NCBI RefSeq assembly: GCF_000210295.1
Contig: NC_026744.1
Coordinates: 3,286,001-3,350,000 of the forward strand
Direction: 5' to 3'
Source: Trypanosoma brucei gambiense DAL972
Taxonomy: Eukaryota; Euglenozoa; Kinetoplastea; Trypanosomatida; Trypanosomatidae
Length of the DNA stretch: 64,000 nt
The notes beneath the pieces were generated by a model. That model was given only the letters and a program-made list of their open reading frames with translations, was not told the DNA's origin and did not search any database. This document shows, piece after piece, positions 1 through 9,201 of the stretch. Each line of letters starts with the position of its first letter. The stretch's first letter is position 1. A program made the position numbers and the translations under genes.

Positions 1-2717
1 AAGGGAGAAAAGGAGATGAGGGAGAAGTTTGTTTTTGTTTTTCTCATTTACAAAAATTTATTTGGTGAAGTGAGCAGGACTTCTTTATTTTCAATGTTTC
101 AATGACTGCCCCACTGAGTAGTGGAGGTGGGTAATTAATTTAAAAAAAAACAATGAAAAAAATTAGAAAATGGTTGAGCGACCGAAAAGAAACCCCGCTT
201 TTTCCCGATGCTGTTGCCGATTTTGTTTGAATCCATTGGTGTAAAAGTATTTAGTAAAATGCTCTGTTCGTTTTGTTTTTATCGAATGGAGAATAATTGT
301 TTGTTGTGGTCTTATTATTATTGTTATCATTTTATATTTCTTCCTTGCTCCACAAATGTACACGCGCAGATCTTCCAGACGTTATTTAAGGAAAGAGAAA
401 GTGGAAGATATGGTCGACCCTTCACCATTTCAGTAAAACAAAAAAAAGAAAGAAAGAAAACTCGACAAGCGATCGTGCGGCGTTTTTGCAAAAGAAAATA
501 TGACAGTGGTTAATAGAAGGAACTGACCAGCAAAAAAAAAAAAGGTTAAGTAAGCGAGCGGCAAGCGCATATTTGTTGAGGTTTCGATAAAAATATCAGA
601 GATATGAATATGGATATGAATTCCAGAGGCAAGTGAGGATTTCCTGTTCTCGTGTTTCTCTGTATGTATTTCCTTTTTTTTTCTCTCTCTCTCTTTGCTG
701 CCGTTTGCATTTGTGTGGATGAATGTGTCAGTACTTATTCGGTTTCTTTACTCCCCGAAAGGGGCACACATCGACATCAGTTTTGTGGCATTATCTCCGC
801 CCATTGTTTCACTCTCTTCGTTTGTTTTGTGTTTTGTTCGTGCTTTTTTTTCCACCCCCCCCCAACATTATCGGCACTCAGTTTTATATGCAGCATAAAA
901 TGGAGATGTTATCTTTATTATTACTGTTATTATTATTATTATTGGTTTTTGTTATTGTTATTGTTCACCACTCCCTTTTCCTCCTCTTTTATACCTCCTT
1001 TTCTTCATCCCTTTTCATTCCCCTCTACAAACATTGAGCTGCAGTTGTGCTTCTCCCATGGCAGGCAGTTCTGAATATTCCTTACAAAGGCTCAGTTCTC
1101 AAACACACGTACGCGCGAGCAGAACCATAAGCGATTGGTGCGCTTTCTGCTTCTTGACTTGCCGTTCGTTCCTGTTGTTTTTTTTTCCCCCTTTCTCTCT
1201 CTCTCTCTCTGTCTGTCTTTCTTTCTTTTTAATATGCCAGATGCGAGAGCGGGGACAAACGCCTTTAAAGTTGTCTAGGTGTATTTTTTCTTTTTTTACC
1301 CTTCTTTATATCTTTTGATTGTTTGTCTGTCCGTTTTATTTATATCCATTTTTAGACAAGTGGTTAATCCTCATTAATCACTTGTGTCAGTTCCCTCCTC
1401 CTCCTCCTCCTTTTCGCTCTTCTGTTTTCGTTTTATTTTTCCTGTTACTTGGAGAACACCCCGTACCAAAACCAACGCGATTTCTGTTTGTTTGTTTGTT
1501 TGTTCCATTTGGTGCATTTGTGTTCGAATGCAGGTTCATATGAAAATACTCACCTCTTTGCTCGGTTTGGTTTGATGTCGTTTTTATTGCTGTTGTTACT
1601 GTTTTTTGATGTTTTTCTTTTTCTTTTCTTCTTCTCTCTCCTCCCTTTCTCTCTTCCGTTATTATTACCATCACCAACCACCATTCGTGTTCCCAGAAAA
1701 ATACCTTTTGTTGAGGTTTAAGCGGCTTTGTGTACTGGTTTTCCTTTTGTGCATATATGTGTGCACGTGTGTTTCTGTGTTTCGGCTTGCCTCCAATAAT
1801 TTCATCCCGCTCTCCCCGCTCTTTTTTTCTTCCCCCTCCCCTTTTGCCATTATTCCTTTCTTTCGTAGCCTTCTTTTCGAGTTTCTCTTGGCCCATCCTC
1901 ACGTTTCTTTTTTCTTTTGTTTTTTTTTTTGGTTCAATGCGGTGGAGTGAAGTGGCTCGAAGGGAAGGGGAAAGAAAGGGAATGTAGAAGTGAAGGGGAG
2001 ACTGGAGTAAAAGGAAAAGGAAAAGGGAAGCGGTGCGGTTTGGTGGATACAAATGTATTGAGTTTCTTAGGGCTCGAGGAGATGAACTTGTTTTTTGGGG
2101 GGGGGAGGGGACATAAATATAAGAAATCAGGTGGAAGATACGGCAGGGGATTATTGAACTTCAAAAGAGGTTAGAGTCAGAGGGAAAAGGAGTGGCAATG
2201 ATAATAATAAAAATAATAATAATATGGGAAGAAGTGGTGTGAGGATGCAGACGAAACTAATGGAAGTGTACCACCCCGTCGTCGTATATAGTGTGAGTCA
2301 GTTTGTTGAAGAATCGTTAGGATGTTTCATAGGCTCATTAGACCAAGGCAGCAAACGTTCCTTTTTTACTTTTTTTTTCTTTTGTGGAGGGTTAAACAAG
2401 TAATGGTGGCAGCCTTGCGTCACCCTCATTCCACACCACTCTGCCAAATCACCCACACACCTTTACTATCCCATCCTGTATGGATTTACGAGAGTGCGCT
2501 GCGTATGAGAAGGGTTTAAGTCAGTTGCATGATAGTAAGCGATAATGATGTGGGTATAATGTTCTGTCCTCACAATTCATACGTCTCCTGCCCTCAGTAT
2601 TTTTTTTCTCTCTGCTCCGCTATTTTCTCTCGCTACGTGCTAACATTTTGTTGGTGCACTTTGTTTGGTCTTGCGTGCAGTGGAATAATAGGAACCGCAT
2701 TTTCTTTATTAGGGTAG
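1..2717. other. Long non-coding region upstream of the CDC14-like gene
   Basis: No credible gene is visible in 2.7 kb. The DNA is low complexity: pyrimidine-rich from about 640 to 1935 on the + strand, with a CT run near 1194-1210, then purine-rich from about 1945 to 2230. Short open frames here encode Phe/Leu/Ser-rich or Lys/Arg/Glu-rich strings that simply reflect this composition. The left part is probably the 3' UTR and spacer of a gene outside the window. The right end (about 2590-2712) carries a pyrimidine tract and AG acceptors serving the gene at 2718. The strong tract ending near 1933 has no coding sequence behind it. Confidence 0.6.
2679..2712 (+). promoter_or_regulatory. Predicted spliced-leader acceptor region, CDC14-like gene
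   Basis: A T/C-rich stretch from about 2598 leads to an AG at 2679-2680, and a second short T-rich stretch leads to an AG at 2711-2712, five bases before the ATG at 2718. Either could be the trans-splice site; the first gives a more usual 5' UTR length. Inferred from sequence pattern only. Confidence 0.5.
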
Positions 2718-5174
2718 ATGCCGAGGCCACTCCGAGAACTGTTGGAGCGAAAGCAGGCAATAGAGGTTATCCCGGGTGTACTGTACTTCACTTCAGTGAG
2801 TGAGCGACTGCATGATATTGAAGCGGAACTTAATAATTCCCCCACCCCGCAGGAGGACACATGTAATGTCAACAGTGCGATGAAGGCGCCTAATTTTGGG
2901 GATTTTGCATTCGCGGCACCGCCTTCATTGCATTCGGAAAGTGTCCCCAGCGCGGCAATTCAAGGGGCGAACGTGATTGGGGAAGATCTTCAAGTGAAAA
3001 TTCCTCACGGTTTCCGTGGCAGTGTCGCTAACAACGGTGCGTTTCAACGCCGCCTGCGTGAGCGCTTAGGTGAAGGCGGTGGCTGCTACGGGGTTCTGGA
3101 GGATGACGCATTTTATTTCACCCTTGGAAACGGACCGAGATTTCAGTACCAACCATTTTTTGCTGATTTCGGGCCCCTAGGACTCGACTGCGTTACTGCA
3201 CTTTCGAGATACTTGAAATCGCTGTTGGAGTTGTGCGCTTCCTTCAGGTCCGACGACAATGATTCCAACCAAGAAATGAAGGCTTCACAGAATAATGTAT
3301 TTGACTTTGTGCACTTCAATACAAATGAGTCGTTAAGCGGTGGCTTACTGTGGGGAGGTATAAGCGAACACGTTATTCCCGTCGTCTTCTGCAGTGGATT
3401 AGGCAACCATGAGCGAGCAAATGCCGCGTGCCTCCTTGCTTGCTTTTGTGTGGCTGGACTGCGCTGGAGTGCGGCTGAGACGTGGCGCATCTTTCAGGAG
3501 GCGTTTCCGCCGATTATAAGTTTCCGTGATGCAAGCTATGGCGTGTCAACCTTTCCGCTCTCCTTGTCGGACATCCTTGGCGGGCTGCAGCGTGCCGTGG
3601 AACTCGGTTGGTATGATCCCAATACTTTTGATCTTCAGGAATACGACAGGCTGCGCATTTATGACTGCTGTTGGATTATACCGAAAGCCTTGTTAACATT
3701 TTCTTCACCAGTAAGCGGGGATCCGAATCGGGACCCCGTGATGTATGCAAAACTGTTTCAGGAACTGAGGGTGGCGGGTGTCGTGCGTCTTAACGAGCCC
3801 CTCTACGATCGGCACGCGTTTCTTTCGCGCGGTATTCAGCACGAGGATTTGGAGTTTCCCGATGGAACCGCTCCGAACGATGCGATCATAAATCGATTTA
3901 TGGAGGTGGTTGATCCCATTCTAAGCGTCCAACCGCCGGCGACGCACTCAGATGCGCGAAAGAGGGCAACAAAGGAGCGGGAAACATCGGATTCAGTGGA
4001 CCTTCATCCGAAGGGCAGAGAAGATGTACGTTTTCGTGGGAGGCTGAAAAGCGACAGCCGCGGTGGTGCGGTCGCTGTGCACTGCCATGCTGGTTTGGGT
4101 CGAACAGGAACCATAGCATGCACATATATTATTAGGCGTTATGGCTTCACGGCCCGCGGTGCGGTCGGTTGGACAAGGTTGTGTCGTCCGGGGAGTGTAA
4201 TGGGCGCACAACACATGTTTCTGGAGAAGTTCGAGCGGAGGCTATTGCGTCCCGTTAAATCGCTCGATTTTCTCCATGCTCAACGTCATTTGCGAGTTGT
4301 AGGGTCGGGTGTGGTTAGCCATCTTAGCGCTTACTCATACCAAACTCACAAACTGAGGCACACATCGTCCATGAATGAGTCTGTCACATCCTTATCGCTT
4401 TCGCTGTCAGGGCTCTCGGGGCACTCCACGCGCTCACCCTCTGGCCAATGTGAGCCCCTTTCCCTCGCAACTCCCGCTCCATCAGCGAACATGAATAGGG
4501 GGAAACGCCCTTCACGTGTCGTGATTCGTGGTCGTAACTCACAGTGTAGCACTTCGCAAGGGTCCCATGTGAATAACAACCGCCGCTCTCCCGTTGCCGA
4601 AGCTCTAAGAGCAAACCCCATTGCAGCATTACGAGCGCTGGTGACAAATAGCGGCAGAAGTCACAACTCCACAGACTTAGATAGAGAAGAAGTGCGCCGT
4701 CTTCCCGACGGCGGTTGTGGTGATTCTCTGGGGACAACTACTGTATCCGGTGTGCCGCTGCATTCATCACTTCAAAGTCGGCGTCCTCGTGGAAGAACCT
4801 CGTGTGTAACCCCACCGCGGGTACAAGCACTTGTAAATGAGTCGCGTCGTCACTTGAATGCGCGACTCAGTGTATTATCCGTTGGAAATGAGGGGAAAGG
4901 TACGAGCCCGGACGAAAGATATGATTTGGCTCCGGAAGTGAAGTGTTGTCTCCCAACCGCCGTCGGCCCCAAGGGTGAAAACCTCCTCGCAGTAAACGCC
5001 ACTGCACTCGGGTTCTTCGCTGCAACAGGATGTACAAACGGAGGTGCGAACCCCTTCACACCACGTGTGTGTCACACATCCCCACGCGAGGCACGGGCTC
5101 TCCCTTCCGCTCAGTTTCAAAAAGGGGCAGCAGACCCCGGCTGGGGAGGGCGGGTTGTATTCCTCCAACCTTAA
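2718..5174 (+). CDS. CDC14-like dual-specificity protein phosphatase
   Basis: The 818-residue product carries both halves of the CDC14 fold. The N-terminal non-catalytic domain is marked by FFADFGPLGL near residue 145 and FRDASYG near residue 270. The catalytic domain has the P-loop HCHAGLGRTG with nucleophile Cys456, followed by the CDC14-type CRPGSVMG segment near residue 490. CDC14 enzymes dephosphorylate proline-directed Ser/Thr sites and act in mitotic exit, cytokinesis and ciliary biology in other eukaryotes; the role here is inferred only. Compared with animal and yeast CDC14 there is a charged insert of about 55 residues just before the P-loop strand, and a Ser/Arg-rich tail of about 290 residues that looks disordered and may be a regulatory phospho-target. 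Catalytic residues are intact, so activity is expected. The start is the first ATG after the predicted splice acceptors. Confidence 0.9.
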   Translation: MPRPLRELLERKQAIEVIPGVLYFTSVSERLHDIEAELNNSPTPQEDTCNVNSAMKAPNFGDFAFAAPPSLHSESVPSAAIQGANVIGEDLQVKIPHGFRGSVANNGAFQRRLRERLGEGGGCYGVLEDDAFYFTLGNGPRFQYQPFFADFGPLGLDCVTALSRYLKSLLELCASFRSDDNDSNQEMKASQNNVFDFVHFNTNESLSGGLLWGGISEHVIPVVFCSGLGNHERANAACLLACFCVAGLRWSAAETWRIFQEAFPPIISFRDASYGVSTFPLSLSDILGGLQRAVELGWYDPNTFDLQEYDRLRIYDCCWIIPKALLTFSSPVSGDPNRDPVMYAKLFQELRVAGVVRLNEPLYDRHAFLSRGIQHEDLEFPDGTAPNDAIINRFMEVVDPILSVQPPATHSDARKRATKERETSDSVDLHPKGREDVRFRGRLKSDSRGGAVAVHCHAGLGRTGTIACTYIIRRYGFTARGAVGWTRLCRPGSVMGAQHMFLEKFERRLLRPVKSLDFLHAQRHLRVVGSGVVSHLSAYSYQTHKLRHTSSMNESVTSLSLSLSGLSGHSTRSPSGQCEPLSLATPAPSANMNRGKRPSRVVIRGRNSQCSTSQGSHVNNNRRSPVAEALRANPIAALRALVTNSGRSHNSTDLDREEVRRLPDGGCGDSLGTTTVSGVPLHSSLQSRRPRGRTSCVTPPRVQALVNESRRHLNARLSVLSVGNEGKGTSPDERYDLAPEVKCCLPTAVGPKGENLLAVNATALGFFAATGCTNGGANPFTPRVCHTSPREARALPSAQFQKGAADPGWGGRVVFLQP

Positions 5175-6440
5175 GATGTTATTTTTGTGTGTGTCCATGC
5201 TCGCTGGTGAGATACTACGTGTGGTTTGTGCGTTGGCAAATGTGGAGGACCGGTATTTGTAGGTTTTGTTGTGGAGCGACTTCTGTAGTTGTGTGCACTT
5301 TGAATTTTCGCTTTACAACCTCTGCCGCTTTAAATCCTCTTTTTCTTTTTGACTGACTTAGAACGGGACATGCCCGTCTGTTGTTCAACAAATCCTTTGT
5401 TCCTAGTTTGCTTCTTCCATTTTACCCTCTTCTCTATGGGATCACTATAACAACTGGTGAGGGCCCTTTTGTAAACCCCGGAGTTCCCCCCCCTCCCTTG
5501 TTTTTCCTCATTGTTGTGATCCCGCTGTTTTCTCCCCTCTTTTTGTATTTTCTTTTGTTCATTATTCGGGCTCGTGGCGTCCTGCCCTAACGCATAGGCC
5601 AACATGTAATACATCCACTGCGTTGCATTTAATTGGAGTGCTTTTGTTCCTTCGACTTACATTTCCACCACCACCCCTTTTTGGCCCTGTTACCGCAACT
5701 CCATCCATTTCAGAAGTAAACTTTGTTCGAGCATTTCTACCGTATACCACGGTTCAGATAAAGTGAATTCAAAAGAAAACGTGGACCGAAGAAAAATACA
5801 AGGAATAAAGTGTGAATATATAGTTTTAGGTGCTCAGGTATGTATCGTTTTCCCCCCATTTCAATTCTGTTATTGTTTGTTTGTTTGTTTTTCTTTCTGC
5901 TGCTTTGTGTTCTTGTGGGTGTAGGGAGGGGTACCTTAAATTCTTAACAGTAACTCTTAAAAACCACCATCATTTGTGTAACCCAGTGGTTGTGCGCGTA
6001 GTCGCCCTTTTTCTTCCCTCATGTCGTGTATGAAACTGTGTATCTGAAGGAGTGGAAAGGAAAGAGAGAGGGGGGGGGAGAGACAAGATGCACCAATGAT
6101 GCAGAGAAAATGACGTAAGTAAATTCTGTGATGGGCCTTTTTCCATTCAAGAAGACGGGATATACAACTCACATATTATGAAGCAACTGACTTGAGAAGC
6201 AGCACCGGTAAGATACGGCATGCATATACGCAGTGGGGACAACGTTTTGAGAGCATGCTTCCCAAGTAGTGAGGTTGCATATATATATATATATACAAAT
6301 GTACGTACATAAGTCTATTGAATAAAGTTCTTTGTTTTCTCACACTTTTTTATTTTCTGTGTTCTTTGCGCTTACTAAATTCTTGTCCGTTTGTCAATGC
6401 AATGTTGTTCTATATCACTCCCTTTCCTCATAGTGAAGTA
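5175..6440. other. Intergenic region: 3' UTR of CDC14-like gene and 5' region of the RING gene
   Basis: No gene is visible. It contains pyrimidine-rich stretches at about 5390-5570 and 6325-6431, a purine run at 6055-6085, and an alternating AT run at 6279-6295. Small open frames are composition artefacts. Confidence 0.6.
6432..6433 (+). promoter_or_regulatory. Predicted spliced-leader acceptor deciding the start of the Plus3-RING gene
   Basis: A 100-base T/C-rich tract (about 6325-6431) ends in AG at 6432-6433, eight bases before ATG 6441. The frame stays open upstream, including an ATG at 6402, but that part encodes a Phe/Leu/Ser string made by the tract itself and would be removed by splicing here. 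This argues for a 394-residue protein starting at 6441. Confidence 0.6.
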
Positions 6441-7625
6441 ATGAGAGTAGAGGAGCAACGTCAGTTGTTTCTAGCAGCGAAGGAGGCGCAGTTGGTGCGC
6501 AATGAGGCAACACAAATAATTCTATCAGATGCCTCCCACCACAGTGCTCTGCACGGTGCCTTCGTACGTGTGCTAGTGGAACTGCCAGATCAATCAGATA
6601 GCTACATCATAGCGCGTGTCGGAGCGGTTACGACGGGCGAACCATATGATGGATTTTCCCACAATACAAGCACTAGAACGGACAAGTATCTAGTTCTGGT
6701 GCTTCCACACAGTTTGGCGAGCATCAATGGGACGCAATACCAACTGAATAGTATCAGTAACTCACCAATGACGGAAGATGAGTTCAATCTCTGGCTCAGC
6801 ACGATGCAAGAACCCGGAAGTGTGCCAGCTTGTGCGTACAGGGGCGTTGTTGAAGATACCGATGCCCATCTGTACCTTGAAAGCAGCAAAATCCCCTCGA
6901 GGCAAGAGCTGCTTGCAATTGGGGGGCGCATTCACGCCCTGGGCTCAGCAGCCAGTCAAAACAGCAGGAACCCTAACAGTCGTCGACGACGCTCTAACAA
7001 TGGGTCCTCGGAGCAATCGCTTCAGCAACCGGAGTGGATGCCAAAGGAACAACAGATGGCGATACCCAGGATCTCGAGTGGAAATGGCGCTACCTTGGGC
7101 TCTATCGCGGGGATGCAGGACTACAGCGCTTTTATGGCAAATCCTACTGGAGGTGCAGGACCTCAAAACGGTGCTAACTTCAATCATACTAACAGCGATC
7201 CCTTGCCATCGACGGCGGGAGTTACAGAAGGGACCAACGAGCCCTCATTATTCGTTGAACCGACAACGCCGCGGCCCGCGTCGGCAACAGAGCAGGAGCT
7301 AGATCTCCCGTCAAGACATCAAATCCGGCAAGACATTCTCAACAAACTGAATCACCGTAGTGTTGTCTTCCCGCAAAACATCGACGAATTAAAACTTTCA
7401 CAGCTACGACTAGTGGAGCGGGATATGATTGAGTACCTTGAGCACGTACGCGATGTTCTCTCAAGCAAACAGGAAAACTGTGTCGTTTGTTTGGACCATG
7501 TGCCCACCGTCATATCGCTACCGTGTCGCCATAAGGTACTATGCCGTCTCTGTGCGTCGGCGGTTAGCACCTGCCCTGTGTGTCGCAGTCACTTGTTTGA
7601 ACTGTTTGAGCCCAAAGAAATTTGA
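6441..7625 (+). CDS. Plus3 domain plus C-terminal RING finger protein, putative E3 ubiquitin ligase
   Basis: The 394-residue product has two recognisable parts. Residues about 25-122 resemble the Plus3 domain of the transcription-elongation factor Rtf1: a GAFVRV strand, a YIIARVGAV strand followed by GEPY, and the closing TEDEFNLW motif. Residues 347-382 form a C3HC4 RING finger (CVVC, then C-x-H, CRLC and CPVC), the zinc fold of many E3 ubiquitin ligases. The middle is Ser/Asn/Gln-rich and probably disordered. Plus3 domains bind phosphorylated Spt5 repeats or nucleic acid in Rtf1, and Rtf1 in yeast works with a RING ligase to ubiquitylate histone H2B. A single chain with both parts suggests a chromatin or elongation-linked ligase, which is inference. 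The start at ATG 6441 follows from the splice acceptor at 6433. Confidence 0.75.
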   Translation: MRVEEQRQLFLAAKEAQLVRNEATQIILSDASHHSALHGAFVRVLVELPDQSDSYIIARVGAVTTGEPYDGFSHNTSTRTDKYLVLVLPHSLASINGTQYQLNSISNSPMTEDEFNLWLSTMQEPGSVPACAYRGVVEDTDAHLYLESSKIPSRQELLAIGGRIHALGSAASQNSRNPNSRRRRSNNGSSEQSLQQPEWMPKEQQMAIPRISSGNGATLGSIAGMQDYSAFMANPTGGAGPQNGANFNHTNSDPLPSTAGVTEGTNEPSLFVEPTTPRPASATEQELDLPSRHQIRQDILNKLNHRSVVFPQNIDELKLSQLRLVERDMIEYLEHVRDVLSSKQENCVVCLDHVPTVISLPCRHKVLCRLCASAVSTCPVCRSHLFELFEPKEI

Positions 7626-8232
7626 TGCAAGCCCTCCTAGAAGGTCGCCGCACATCATTTCTCTGTTTACCTTTGCTTCTTTTTCTGTTCTTCTTCCCTT
7701 TGTTTTACCTTCTCTATATTCTTCAATGGCCCATCGTCTCTCTTCCCATTCCCATCCCCAATAAACCCCCTACACGCATACACACTTAACAGCCTTATTG
7801 TTTTGGTTGCTGTTGTCAGTCCTTTGTTTTATCCATTTTGTTTTCTGGCGTTTCTGCCGGACCTTGGTGCTTACAACGGCCGTTAGGCGGGTGGTGATGA
7901 GTGGGTAACATTAGAAGTGTTTGCGCATGTGCATCGAACTGTGGGGAAAAGAAAGGGCAGAGGAACGAGAAAAAGACAAAAAGGAGATGTGAAATAAGTG
8001 GACCAAGTAAACTTAAAAGAAAGACAAAAATGGGTAAAGTACCTTGTCAACATTGTGTGGAGCAATGCGAACGTGTGAATGGAAAAAGGAAGAACAAGGA
8101 AGTAAAATGCAAAAAAAAAAAAAGTCAAAAAGAGAAAGGGGAAAGAAACAAGTTGTGCCAATGGAACTGAGTAGATCTACACAGTGCCACGTTGCAGAGA
8201 GGACCCGCCTGTGTGATCTGTACATTTTCGTG

Positions 8233-8259
8233 TATATATATATATATATATATATATAT
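8233..8259. repeat. Alternating TA microsatellite (27 bases)
   Basis: Uninterrupted TA dinucleotide run in the presumed 3' UTR or spacer between the Plus3-RING and BBS8 genes. It is the longest of eight such runs in the window. Confidence 0.9.
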
Positions 8260-9192
8260 CAATATTTAAGACATGCCTTTGTTTTTTTTATTGTTGTTCC
8301 TCTGGGGAGCCGATGTTGTTACCTATAGCAATTTAGGGAACACTTTTCAATCTGTGCATGCCTGTGTTCGCTAGCGGTTCGCGTGGTTGGACCCCTTCTC
8401 TCGGACGTCAGATATACATTATTATTATTATTTTCTTTCTTCTTTTGTCTGATTGTTTTTTGGTGTCACTCAATATATACTAGTATTGATGGCAAACGGG
8501 TTATCATGTTGAAAGGGAGGGGATGCATTATTTTATTTTGTTTCCCTTCCCCTTGTTGGTGGATTGCTTGCGCACTTCGTGTATGAAGTGGCGGAAGTGA
8601 GGATGACAAGCCACTTTATTTTGTCTGGAGGAGCAAAGTTTTCACGGGCACATTGTGCTGAAACCCACTTAAAAAGTAAGTAATCCGTAGGGAGCACCGA
8701 GAAACAGTTGAGTGTCGTTTTCTTTCATAACATTTTGGCACCTTTCCGGCGGATCGGCAATCGATGCGCTTCGCGTGGAACTGTTCGAGGGACGATTGAT
8801 ATTTATTTGGCTTGCCGTCTTGACGTAAGGTCTTCTTTCCCACCGTAACATTGTTGTAATTAGCGGATGCATTGCATCCGTTTGTGCGCTATCACTGTCA
8901 TCACTCAGGTTCTTTCGGTAGCGTTCATAAAACGAAAGGAAAGGTAGCGGGTAACTTCCATTATGGTGATGATTTAAAAGGTGTTGTGCACAGCGTTAAG
9001 GTTCAAAGAAGAAAAAAAAATCATTTCCAATGAAAAGGTTGGGAAGGGCGAGTAGAGGGTTGCTACTCGCCGGGAGCATTTCTCCCCACGTGGCAACTTG
9101 GCTTTGTGAGAACTAAGTGCACTGAATGTATGGGTGCCCGTGCCATTACTTTGTATGTTCTCTTTCTCTCCAATATCTTTCATTATCTTCAT

Positions 9193-9194
9193 AG
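9193..9194 (+). promoter_or_regulatory. Predicted spliced-leader acceptor deciding the BBS8 start
   Basis: A T/C-rich stretch (about 9150-9192) ends in AG at 9193-9194, eight bases before ATG 9202. An in-frame ATG at 9130 lies upstream of the tract and would be lost from the mature mRNA. Confidence 0.6.
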
Positions 9195-9201
9195 CTTGCC
9201 A

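Larger units (their letters stand above)
7626..9201. other. Intergenic region with pyrimidine-to-purine switch and AT repeat
   Basis: No convincing gene. Immediately after the RING gene stop, 7650-7770 is strongly pyrimidine-rich, while about 7930-8160 is purine-rich. An alternating TA run lies at 8233-8259. A 46-codon ATG frame from 8030 encodes a Lys-rich peptide and is not convincing. The right end is the tract and acceptor for the BBS8 gene. Confidence 0.6.

Noticed and set aside
652..1074. 140-codon plus-strand hydrophobic frame
   Set aside because: Phe/Leu/Tyr/Ser strings come directly from T/C-rich and TTA-repeat DNA; no ATG start and no family pattern.
1500..1560. tRNA B-box-like string GTTCGAATGC
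   Set aside because: No matching A box at the right distance and no cloverleaf could be drawn.
1387..2052. 221-codon minus-strand frame
   Set aside because: The sequence is Lys/Arg/Glu/Gly-rich low complexity, the complement of the + strand pyrimidine tract, with no domain and on the opposite strand to all genes.
6318..6440. N-terminal extension of the Plus3-RING protein resembling a signal peptide
   Set aside because: The hydrophobic leader is the translated pyrimidine tract upstream of the acceptor at 6433; it begins with a non-ATG codon.
8030..8170. Small basic peptide with three cysteines
   Set aside because: Only 46 codons, built on a purine-rich run with many Lys codons; no homology signal by eye.
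9106..9201. N-terminal hydrophobic extension of BBS8
   Set aside because: Again the translated splice tract; BBS8 is cytosolic and starts well at 9202.
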